Of a DNA stretch of 5,799 nt, positions 1 through 5,717 are shown in pieces. Each line of letters opens with the position of its first letter. Position 1 is the stretch's first letter. The DNA lies in the NCBI GenBank assembly GCA_029879665.1, contig JAOUPW010000150.1:1-5799 (forward strand). The letters run 5' to 3'. The DNA comes from Rhodospirillales bacterium (GTDB taxonomy: Bacteria > Pseudomonadota > Alphaproteobacteria > Rhodospirillales > JAOUPW01). The position numbers were made by a program, and so were the translations under genes. The notes beneath the pieces were generated by a model, which worked only from the letters and a program-made list of their open reading frames with translations, was not told where the DNA came from and did no database searches.

Positions 1-84
1 CTTGCCGTCCTTTTGGGGGAGGGGTATAAGCCCCGCACACCGGTTTCGGGGCATGTGCCCATCGGTGCTTTTAATGCGCGCTAA
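1..84 (+). CDS. Possible C-terminal end of an unrecognised upstream gene (partial)
   Basis: The frame starting at base 1 is open from the window edge to a TAA at 82-84, giving 27 residues that end in GHVPIGAFNAR. It would stop 23 bases before the hpnN start, a spacing typical of an operon. I do not recognise the protein. A frame this short stays open by chance often enough that the evidence is weak. The plus-strand frame starting at base 2 is also open, but it runs on into hpnN in the wrong frame, and the third frame has stops at 27 and 72. If real, this would be the gene preceding hpnN, possibly another hopanoid or envelope gene, but nothing visible says which. Confidence 0.33.
   Translation, partial: LAVLLGEGYKPRTPVSGHVPIGAFNAR
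2..30 (+). promoter_or_regulatory. Candidate sigma-70-type promoter ahead of hpnN
   Basis: TTGCCG at 2-7 (4 of 6 matches to the -35 consensus) and TATAAG at 25-30 (5 of 6 to the -10 consensus) are separated by exactly 17 bases. Transcription would begin near 37 and leave a leader of about 70 bases before hpnN. The site may lie inside the end of an upstream gene (1-84), in which case it would be an internal promoter or a coincidence. Confidence 0.3.
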
Positions 85-107
85 CCGGGGAAAAGAGTTT
101 CCATCTC

Positions 108-2744
108 GTGTTCGACTCCTTGAACCTTTCCTGTCGCAAGTTGCTGGTTATCTGGGTAGAGCTGGTCCGCCGTTCCGCATGGCTGGTCATTCTCCTGTCC
201 GTGCTGTCGACCGTCGCTGCGGTCTATTACGTCGTCGGCAACTTTTCGGTTAACACCTCTACCGAAGATATGCTATCGCCGGATCTTCCCTTCCGCAAAA
301 ACGCCAAGGCGGTATCTCAAGCCTTTCCTCAGTATTCCGACAATATCGCTATCGTCATCGACGCCCAGACTCCGGATCTGGCCGAGGACGCGGCGTCCAT
401 ATTCGCGGACCGGCTGCGCGCCCGCCCGGAAGTGTTCGGGGAGGTGTTCGACCTCCAGGGGAGCCCGTTTTTTCGTAAACACGGACTTCTCTATCTGGAC
501 ACCGACGAGTTGTTCGAGCTGTCGAACACCCTGGCTGAAGCTCAGCCCTTTCTTGGCGTCCTCTGGCGCGATCCAACCCTGCGCGGTCTGCTCGAGATGC
601 TGTCTAAGGCGATTGATATCGCGCTTGAGGACAAGGGGAAGGCTCCGGTCGAAATCGGCACCGTTCTGGATGCCATTTCCGATGTCGTCACGGCCCAGAA
701 AGAGGGCCGTTTCTCGCATTTATCCTGGCAGGATCTAATGTCGGGAAAAAGCGACGGAAAGGAGCAAAAGCCGGGCCGTCGAGTCATCGAGATTAAACCC
801 CCGCTCGATTTCGGCTCCCTGCAACCGGCAGGGGATGTTATTGGCAGTCTCCGTCGGCTTGCCGCCGAAATGAATCTGAACAAGGAGAACGGCGTCCGTG
901 TCCGGCTAACCGGGTCAGCGGCCCTCGCCCACGAAGAACTTCTTAGCGTCGAGGAAGGCATGGGTCTGGCGGCGGCGCTCTCCCTGAGCCTGGTGATTCT
1001 GCTGCTGACCGGCGGCTTGCGTTCGCCCCGCCTCGCCCTCGGCATTCTTATCACCCTGGTCATGGGCCTGATTTGGACGGCCGCCTTCGCGCTGTACGCG
1101 GTCGGCGCGCTCAACCTGATTTCAGTCGCTTTCGCGGTGCTGTTCATTGGCCTGAGCGTCGATTTCGGCATCCATTACGGGCTCCGCTACAAGGAACAAA
1201 TCGATGTCGGCGAACGCCACCGGGATGCCCTTCGCCTGGCGACTTCCCATGTCGGCGGCGCCCTGACTCTGTGCGCGGTGGCCGCCGCCATCAGTTTTTA
1301 TTCATTCCTGCCGACGGAATATACGGGTCTCGCCGAATTGGGCCTGATTGCGGGAACCGGAATGTTCATCGCGCTCTTTGCCAACCTGACTGTTCTGCCC
1401 GCGATCTTGACCATAGTGCGGCTGCGGCGCAAAGAACCCAAACCCGACAATCCCCGGATTGCCGCCGCCAAGCGCTTCGTTCAGGAAAAGGCGCGCCGGA
1501 TTGTGTGGGGGGCGGCAATCGTCGGGGTCGCAGGCGTGGTGCTGTTGCCGTGGGCGCGGTTTGATTTCGATCCGTTGAACCTGAGAGACCCGAAAACGGA
1601 GTCGGTCAGTACCTTGAATGAACTGATGCAGGATAACGCCTCGTCGGCCTATTCCATTACCATCCTGTCGGCTTCTCTGGCCGAAGCCGACACCCTCGCC
1701 GCAAAGCTGAAAAAAATCCCCGAAGTGGACGGAACCCGGACGCTGAGCAATTACGTTCCCACGAATCAGGAAGAAAAACTCGGGATTATCGAAGGCATGG
1801 CGCTTTACCTGTCGCCAGCCCTGGCAAAGAGCGAGCAAAAAGCAATACCTACGCCCGAAGACCGTCTCATTGCCTTCGGCATGCTCCGGCGCAATCTGGA
1901 GCGCCTGATCAAACTCGGAGAAGGAAAAGCGGCGGTGGCGGCCAAGCACCTTCAAACCGCGCTCGACGATCTGTTCGGAAATAATACGCCCAACTTCAAG
2001 GCGCTCAGCGAACTGGAAAGCCGGCTACTGACGGGCCTTCCCGGCCGTCTCGAGTCTTTGCGGTTTTCTCTCGAAGCCGGCCCTGTGACCCTTGAGGACC
2101 TGCCCCGGGATCTGGTCCTGCGGCAAGTAGCCGCAACAAATTCAGTGACGCGGCTAAAGGTCTTTCCGGCGGGCGACATGAAGAACCGTGCCGCCCTCGC
2201 TCGCTTCGTCACCGCGGTACAGGAAGTGGCGCCCTCCGCAACCGGATCGCCGGTAGTCATCTATGAAGCGGGCAGGGCGGTGATTCACGCTTTTGCCAAG
2301 GCCGCCGCCCTGGCGGTGGTCCTGATCGTGCTGTTGCTTCTGGTTCTGCTCAGGAGCATTGAGGATGTCTTTATGATTTTTGTGCCGCTGGCGTTGGCGG
2401 CGGTGCTGACGGTTGCGGCCTCGATCCTTTTCAACCTGCCGTTCAATTTCGCCAATGTTATCGTTCTGCCCTTGCTGTTCGGCCTCGGCGTCGCCAGCGG
2501 TATTCATCTGGTGGTCCGGGAACGGGACGCCGGGTCGGCGTCCGGTGTGTTCGAGACCAGCACGCCCCGCGCGGTGACCTTCAGCGCGTTGACGACCATA
2601 GGTTCATTCGGCAGTATCGCACTTTCCAGCCATCCGGGAACATCAAGCATGGGATTGCTGCTGACCATCGCCATCAGTCTGACCCTTGTCAGCACCCTGG
2701 TGGTTTTGCCGGCGTTGATGACTTACGTCAAAGAGAAGCGGTAA
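108..2744 (+). CDS. hpnN: Hopanoid-associated RND transporter HpnN
   Basis: This 878-residue inner-membrane protein matches the HpnN/MMPL type of RND transporter in length and layout. HpnN is known from Rhodopseudomonas and Burkholderia to carry hopanoids from the inner toward the outer membrane. A first membrane helix (about 24-45) precedes a large periplasmic domain (46-284) that begins with the family-like stretch NTSTEDMLSPDLPFRK. Five helices follow (about 285-437), then helix 7 (463-481), a second periplasmic domain (482-725) and five more helices (726-873): two RND repeats, 12 helices in all. The helix-4 motif GLSVDFGIHYGLRYKE (348-363) holds Asp352, the usual proton-relay position. 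The matching segment of the second half reads GLGVASGIHLVVRERD (792-807), with no acid there. GTG at 108 is chosen because an in-frame TAA at 72-74 leaves no earlier start; the only ribosome-binding candidate is a weak purine run at 87-97. The phosphatidyltransferase gene follows after 20 bases. The symbol is by family resemblance read by eye. Confidence 0.9.
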   Translation: MFDSLNLSCRKLLVIWVELVRRSAWLVILLSVLSTVAAVYYVVGNFSVNTSTEDMLSPDLPFRKNAKAVSQAFPQYSDNIAIVIDAQTPDLAEDAASIFADRLRARPEVFGEVFDLQGSPFFRKHGLLYLDTDELFELSNTLAEAQPFLGVLWRDPTLRGLLEMLSKAIDIALEDKGKAPVEIGTVLDAISDVVTAQKEGRFSHLSWQDLMSGKSDGKEQKPGRRVIEIKPPLDFGSLQPAGDVIGSLRRLAAEMNLNKENGVRVRLTGSAALAHEELLSVEEGMGLAAALSLSLVILLLTGGLRSPRLALGILITLVMGLIWTAAFALYAVGALNLISVAFAVLFIGLSVDFGIHYGLRYKEQIDVGERHRDALRLATSHVGGALTLCAVAAAISFYSFLPTEYTGLAELGLIAGTGMFIALFANLTVLPAILTIVRLRRKEPKPDNPRIAAAKRFVQEKARRIVWGAAIVGVAGVVLLPWARFDFDPLNLRDPKTESVSTLNELMQDNASSAYSITILSASLAEADTLAAKLKKIPEVDGTRTLSNYVPTNQEEKLGIIEGMALYLSPALAKSEQKAIPTPEDRLIAFGMLRRNLERLIKLGEGKAAVAAKHLQTALDDLFGNNTPNFKALSELESRLLTGLPGRLESLRFSLEAGPVTLEDLPRDLVLRQVAATNSVTRLKVFPAGDMKNRAALARFVTAVQEVAPSATGSPVVIYEAGRAVIHAFAKAAALAVVLIVLLLLVLLRSIEDVFMIFVPLALAAVLTVAASILFNLPFNFANVIVLPLLFGLGVASGIHLVVRERDAGSASGVFETSTPRAVTFSALTTIGSFGSIALSSHPGTSSMGLLLTIAISLTLVSTLVVLPALMTYVKEKR

Positions 2745-2752
2745 CAACGGGG

Positions 2753-2756
2753 GGAG
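2753..2756 (+). promoter_or_regulatory. Shine-Dalgarno sequence that decides the GTG start at 2765
   Basis: GGAG at 2753-2756, within a purine run at 2749-2762, lies 8 bases before GTG 2765. The next in-frame candidate, ATG 2813, is preceded by a pyrimidine-rich stretch with no ribosome-binding sequence, so the GTG is preferred. Confidence 0.65.
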
Positions 2757-2764
2757 AAGAGGCA

Positions 2765-3484
2765 GTGTCCGAGTCAAAATCCGGAACCATCGAAACCGGC
2801 TATACAACCCCCATGCCGGACACGCTGTTCCCCATGGTCCGTCATCTGTCCTACCGGGTGACCCCGGCGCTGGCGAAGACGCCGATTTCCGCCAACCAGG
2901 TGACCAGCCTGTCGCTGGTGTGCGGTCTTGTCTGCAACGGAATGTTCCTTGTCGGCGAAACGGCCTGGGGGATCGTGGGCGCGTTATTCTTCGTCGTCAC
3001 TTATATCCTCGATAACTGCGATGGCGAAATTGCCCGCCTCAAGGATCAATGTTCGGCCTTCGGCATGCGTTACGACAGCTTTGTCGACTGGATCGTCCAT
3101 TCCAGTTTTTTCCCGGCGCTTGGCATCGGCGTTCACTCCGCGACGGGAAACGAGGTCTGGTTATGGTTGGGTTGGATCGGCGGCGCCGGCGGCACCTTTA
3201 ACTACGCCGTCGGTTTCTGGGTCGAGGCCCGCAATCGACGGGAAAAAGCAGAAAGCTACGATGAAACCGGACGCGAAGCGGTGGAGAACAGCCACCGCCC
3301 GGAAAACCTCGGTGAATGGCTGCTGTTCGCTTTCCGGGAACTGTCGCGGGCGGATTTCTGTTTTATCGTACTGGCGCTGGCGGTGTTCGATTTGACGTGG
3401 CTGCTACTGCCCCTGGGCGCCGTTGGCGCGCAAGCTTACTGGATCACCCAGTTCGCCCGCCGCGCCCGCGAGTTTCACGTCTAA
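2765..3484 (+). CDS. CDP-alcohol phosphatidyltransferase family membrane enzyme
   Basis: This 239-residue integral membrane enzyme carries the complete CDP-alcohol phosphotransferase signature D-x2-D-G-x2-A-R-x8-G-x3-D-x3-D. The residues are Asp83, Asp86-Gly87, Ala90-Arg91, Gly100, Asp104 and Asp108. In this family the aspartates bind divalent metal and the enzyme transfers a phospho-alcohol group from a CDP-activated donor to an alcohol acceptor, with release of CMP. Hydrophobic helices are visible at about 45-66, 67-82, 109-125, 130-152 and 197-225, so the usual six-helix fold is plausible. A charged segment (154-182, rich in Glu, Arg and Asn) separates the last helices. The substrate cannot be read from the sequence: glycerophosphate, inositol phosphate and other acceptors remain open. 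It lies 20 bases after hpnN on the same strand, so co-transcription is likely, and it may supply a lipid or head group connected with the transported cargo (inference). Confidence 0.88.
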   Translation: MSESKSGTIETGYTTPMPDTLFPMVRHLSYRVTPALAKTPISANQVTSLSLVCGLVCNGMFLVGETAWGIVGALFFVVTYILDNCDGEIARLKDQCSAFGMRYDSFVDWIVHSSFFPALGIGVHSATGNEVWLWLGWIGGAGGTFNYAVGFWVEARNRREKAESYDETGREAVENSHRPENLGEWLLFAFRELSRADFCFIVLALAVFDLTWLLLPLGAVGAQAYWITQFARRAREFHV

Positions 3485-3489
3485 CCGCA

Positions 3490-3510
3490 AAAGCCGGACT
3501 TCAGGGCTTT
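3490..3510. terminator. Weak shared stem-loop between convergent gene ends
   Basis: AAAGCC (3490-3495) pairs with GGCTTT (3505-3510) around a 9-base loop. It sits in the 16-base gap between the two convergent genes and runs over the hpnM stop codon (3501-3503 on the minus strand). The minus-strand copy ends in a short run of T. A 6-bp stem with short T runs is a poor intrinsic terminator, but the position fits a bidirectional one. Confidence 0.25.
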
Positions 3511-4094
3511 GCCAGCTCTTCCGATTTTTTGTTCAGGACCGTGATTAATTCCGCGATGCCGCCGCTTTTAAGAACCTTTCGGTATTCGGACCGGCGCACG
3601 GCAAGCTGGCTGACGGAATCATCGAGCAGGACATCGACGATTTTCCAGCTTTCCCCGGATTTCAAAACCACGTAGGTCAGGCGGGCGGGAGACTTATTTG
3701 GAATGTTGATTCGGGTCGCGACCAGGACCGTCTTCCGGGGGCCTGGTTTTTCGCTCACGGTTTCAAAGCTTTCGCCGTCAAATCCGCTGAACTGTTGGGC
3801 GTAGGTGCTGGTGCTCATGCGTTCGAAGGCGGCAAGAAGTTGCTGCTTCTCCGCTTCTCCGGCTTTGGCCCAGTGTTCGCCGACGGCGATGCGGATCATC
3901 CGGTAGTGATCGAAGCTGCTCTGGACCGGATTCTTAAGCCGGTCGTAGCGGCCTTTGAACCCGAGTGCGTCGGCTTCCTTCATGACGCCGAGAAGGGCGT
4001 CGTGAAAAGTACCGACAAGCGCCGAGGGCGATTGCGCGTTGGCGGCGTTGGGAAGGGCGATGAAGATCGCAACGAGAAGAGTAAGAGCTTTCAT
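3501..4094 (-). CDS. hpnM: Periplasmic MlaC/Ttg2D-family lipid carrier HpnM
   Basis: This 197-residue protein has a cleavable signal peptide (1-20, hydrophobic core LTLLVAIFIALP, probable cut after Ala-Asn-Ala) and so is expected in the periplasm. The mature part matches the toluene-tolerance Ttg2D/MlaC family. Recognisable stretches are FKGRYDRLKNPV (46-57), the tract RIAVGEHWAKAGEAEKQQLL (68-87), FERMSTSTYAQQF (90-102) and the C-terminal block WKIVDVLLDDSVSQLAVRRS (150-169), followed by EYRKVLKSGGI. Family members bind a lipid and carry it between membrane complexes; HpnM is the version named from hopanoid loci. The assignment to HpnM rather than to generic MlaC rests on size, the C-terminal block and the nearby hpnN. 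A good ribosome-binding sequence, AGGAAA (complement of 4104-4109), lies 9 bases before the ATG. The gene converges on the hpnN-phosphatidyltransferase pair and diverges from mlaA, so it needs its own promoter. Confidence 0.87.
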   Translation of the reverse strand: MKALTLLVAIFIALPNAANAQSPSALVGTFHDALLGVMKEADALGFKGRYDRLKNPVQSSFDHYRMIRIAVGEHWAKAGEAEKQQLLAAFERMSTSTYAQQFSGFDGESFETVSEKPGPRKTVLVATRINIPNKSPARLTYVVLKSGESWKIVDVLLDDSVSQLAVRRSEYRKVLKSGGIAELITVLNKKSEELAKP

Positions 4095-4459
4095 AGGGTA
4101 TGGTTTCCTAGAGGTCAGGGAATCGTTGTTTAACCCCTGGCGGGCGGGCGATCAACTAAAGCGGTTTTTCTAATATTTATGGTTAACCAAAGATTACGAA
4201 AATGCAAACTTCGGGTATCTGCCTGTTATTAATTGGTTATTGACCCTCATACGGACTGTGCCTTTTTTGCAATTTCGAAAGAAAATTCAAGGATTCAAAG
4301 GGATTAAGGCTGCTTAAATGATTGCATTGCTTGGAAAATTATCTTAAAAATGTTCAGATTAATGTCCGGCTGAAAAAATAGTCTGGACTGCTATACAGGG
4401 TACGCCTTGAGGGAGGCTAATAAATAATTAGTGTTACGATAGAGAGGGGTTCTGGTTTG
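4095..4459. other. A+T-rich divergent intergenic region between hpnM and mlaA
   Basis: These 365 bases hold no gene that I can support. The stretch is clearly richer in A+T than the flanking coding sequence, and it must carry the promoters for hpnM (leftward) and mlaA (rightward). Visible elements are a perfect 10-base palindrome TGGTTAACCA (4180-4189), TTAA-N7-TTAC at 4183-4197, TTAA-N7-TTGA at 4229-4243, a TTGACC (-35-like, 4240-4245) with no good -10 partner, TATACA (4392-4397), and AATAAT (4423-4428) near mlaA. No pair of boxes with proper spacing is convincing for either gene. The mlaA ribosome-binding purine run is at 4442-4449. Confidence 0.6.
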
Positions 4460-5434
4460 ATGCGGTTAAATAACAAACTTATATCCGTTTTTGGTGTTTT
4501 GATGCTGGCTGTCATTTTGATGACGGCAGGCGCCTCCCAGGCACCGGCGGCTGAAGCTAAATCCAATGTCAATGTTCAGTTGGCTGCGGGTGATGATGAT
4601 GTGAACGATCCGCTTGAGGGTCTGAACCGCATTATTTTCACTTTCAACGAAGGCTTCCAGGTGCTGCTGCTGCGTCCCGCCAGCACCCTCTATGGCGCCT
4701 TTACGCCACCGCCGGTGAAGGAAGCGGTCAGCAACGTGCTGCACAACATCCGCTCTCCGGTCATTTTCGTTAATGACCTGCTGCAGGGCGAAGGGGAACG
4801 GGCGATGAATACGCTCAACCGTTTCCTCGTCAACACCACTCTCGGCGTTGCCGGTATTATGGATGTGGCGGAATCGAATTTCGACATGCCCGGTCATGAT
4901 GAGGATTTCGGCCAGACCCTGGCGGTATGGGGCGTCGGCGAGGGCTTTTACCTGGTGCTGCCGATCCTGGGACCTTCCAACCCCCGGGACGCCATCGGCA
5001 AATATTTCGTCGACTCCTACTTTGATCCTTTCGGCTACTACACCAGTGAATATCATGAAGCCGCCGGTCATGCCCGCACGTCGGTTAACGGCGCTAAGGT
5101 TTACAGCGGTGTGATGAACGAACTGGATCAGGTCAAGAAGACTTCGGTCGATTATTACGCGGCGATTCGCAGCATGTACCGCCAGAAGCGGGATTCGGAA
5201 ATCCGCAACGGTGAAGCAGGCGACTTGCCGCCGATCCCTGAAATTAGCTACGAGTTCGAAGATCAGGCTCCGGTGAATCCCGCCGACAGCCAGCAATCCA
5301 CCGCCGGCGAAGTTCAGTTGAGCAACGGCGTCCAGATAATCTGGAGCGAAGCCCGCATTCCGGTCAAAACCACCGGTCAGGTGATCTGGAACACGGACAG
5401 CCGTCAGGAAGAGGTCGCCTCCATCACCCGATAG
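4460..5434 (+). CDS. mlaA: MlaA/VacJ-family outer-membrane lipid-asymmetry protein, without lipobox
   Basis: This 324-residue protein has the MlaA (VacJ) core at about 48-245. Diagnostic stretches are NDPLEGLNRIIFTFNEGF (49-66), LRPAS (71-75), the region around LLQG (107-110), RFLVNTTLGVAGIMDVA (121-137), EDFGQTLAVWGVGEGFY (148-164) and LPILGPSNPRDAIGKY (167-182). In the Mla pathway MlaA sits in the outer membrane with porins and passes misplaced phospholipids inward to MlaC; in hopanoid bacteria the role could differ. An N-terminal hydrophobic segment (8-30) ending in alanines (APAAEA, 28-33) looks like a signal peptidase I substrate. There is no cysteine anywhere in the protein, so it cannot be lipidated like the E. 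coli protein. Residues 255-324 form a tail beyond the usual core. ATG 4460 is preferred over the adjacent TTG 4457; the purine run AGAGGGG (4443-4449) serves either. An intrinsic terminator follows at 5479-5512. Confidence 0.9.
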   Translation: MRLNNKLISVFGVLMLAVILMTAGASQAPAAEAKSNVNVQLAAGDDDVNDPLEGLNRIIFTFNEGFQVLLLRPASTLYGAFTPPPVKEAVSNVLHNIRSPVIFVNDLLQGEGERAMNTLNRFLVNTTLGVAGIMDVAESNFDMPGHDEDFGQTLAVWGVGEGFYLVLPILGPSNPRDAIGKYFVDSYFDPFGYYTSEYHEAAGHARTSVNGAKVYSGVMNELDQVKKTSVDYYAAIRSMYRQKRDSEIRNGEAGDLPPIPEISYEFEDQAPVNPADSQQSTAGEVQLSNGVQIIWSEARIPVKTTGQVIWNTDSRQEEVASITR

Positions 5435-5478
5435 GCGTTCTGAAGCCATATTGAATCCGGAACCATCCATCCAACATT

Positions 5479-5512
5479 CCCCCCAGCGGTCTCCCGCTGG
5501 GGGGTTTTTTTT
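5479..5512 (+). terminator. Strong intrinsic terminator after mlaA
   Basis: CCCCCCAGCGG (5479-5489) pairs perfectly with CCGCTGGGGGG (5494-5504): an 11-bp G+C-rich stem with a TCTC loop, followed by eight T residues (5505-5512). It lies 45 bases after the mlaA stop codon and separates mlaA transcription from rpoH. There is no T run on the other strand, so it works rightward only. Confidence 0.95.
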
Positions 5513-5556
5513 GGTATTTAATGGGTACGCACGAATGCGCGGTAGCTCATAACTTA

Positions 5557-5584
5557 TTGATATCAAAAGAAAACAACTGATAAC
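5557..5584 (+). promoter_or_regulatory. Candidate promoter for rpoH
   Basis: TTGATA (5557-5562, 5 of 6 to the -35 consensus) and GATAAC (5579-5584, 4 of 6 to the -10 consensus) are 16 bases apart, placing the start near 5591 and giving a leader of about 124 bases. A second -35-like box, TTGACT at 5587-5592 (within CTTGACT), has only poor -10 partners near 5607-5614. Either choice would put the three hairpins of 5621-5710 inside the transcript. The region lies just after the mlaA terminator, so rpoH must have its own promoter here. Confidence 0.35.
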
Positions 5585-5620
5585 CCTTGACTTTCCTCAG
5601 TTTTTATAGAAGATTGCGCG

Positions 5621-5717
5621 TGTCCGGCGCCCAGGAAGGGGCCGGGCATTTTAACGGATCAGGCCATTGTGGCGGATCCTATCTGCATATTGCTTCTGAA
5701 GGAGGATATGATTCATG
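5621..5717 (+). promoter_or_regulatory. ROSE-like RNA thermometer in the rpoH leader
   Basis: Three consecutive hairpins can be drawn by eye. Hairpin 1 (5621-5648): TGTCCGGC pairs with GCCGGGCA (one G-U), then after a bulged G5629 CCC pairs with GGG, with an AGGAA loop. Hairpin 2 (5656-5679): GGATC pairs with GATCC, then GCCA with TGGC, with a TTG loop. Hairpin 3 (5686-5710): CATAT pairs with ATATG, T5691 with G5705 (wobble), G5692 is bulged, and C5693-C5696 pair with G5701-G5704 (one G-U), closed by loop TGAA. Hairpin 3 buries five of the seven bases of the Shine-Dalgarno sequence AAGGAGG (5699-5705). The anti-Shine-Dalgarno strand contains UUGCU (5690-5694) facing AGGA (5703-5706), the signature of ROSE elements. 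ROSE hairpins melt on heating and free the ribosome site of heat-shock genes. The pairing is drawn without folding software; the function is inferred from the motif, the layout and the identity of the gene. Confidence 0.75.
5699..5705 (+). promoter_or_regulatory. Shine-Dalgarno sequence of rpoH, held in a hairpin
   Basis: AAGGAGG lies 9 bases before ATG 5715 and is a near-perfect match to the 16S rRNA tail. Such a strong site would give high translation unless masked, which agrees with the sequestering hairpin at 5686-5710. Confidence 0.9.

Noticed and set aside
21..60. Competing short stems (GCCCC 30-34 with GGGGC 48-52; GCACA 35-39 with TGTGC 54-58) as a leader attenuator for hpnN
   Set aside because: The stems are five base pairs with large loops or bulges, may lie in coding sequence, and have no T run. 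Such pairings are expected in G+C-rich DNA.
273..1955. Several minus-strand open frames of 148-217 codons within hpnN, for example 542-1171 and 1302-1955
   Set aside because: They overlap one another and a convincing HpnN, and their translations are Arg- and Pro-rich or otherwise low in family-like content, as expected for antisense frames in G+C-rich DNA.
4304..4317. TTAA-N6-TTAA as a CtrA site
   Set aside because: The spacer is one base shorter than the known CtrA consensus, so it was mentioned only as part of the cluster and not annotated.
4361..4388. Dyad GTCCGG / CTGGAC in the mlaA upstream region
   Set aside because: It has only four to five base pairs around a long A-rich loop, with no terminator tail or recognisable operator pattern.
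4457..4459. TTG start for mlaA one codon before the ATG
   Set aside because: ATG 4460 follows directly and has an acceptable distance to the purine run at 4443-4449; the difference is a single residue.
4466..5566. Long open frame on the minus strand (366 codons) opposite mlaA
   Set aside because: It lies almost entirely antisense to a clear MlaA family gene, its translation resembles no known protein, and it would read back through the mlaA terminator. It is a by-product of the codon pattern of mlaA.
5621..5652. Hairpin 5621-5648 followed by TTTT, read as an intrinsic terminator
   Set aside because: The T run has only four bases and a far better terminator already stands at 5479-5512. Two more hairpins follow and lead to the rpoH start, so a structural part of the leader is the better explanation, although attenuation cannot be fully excluded.
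5708..5710. ATG at 5708 as the rpoH start
   Set aside because: It is in a different frame from the RpoH-like peptide and lies only two bases after the Shine-Dalgarno sequence. ATG 5715 has the right frame and spacing.
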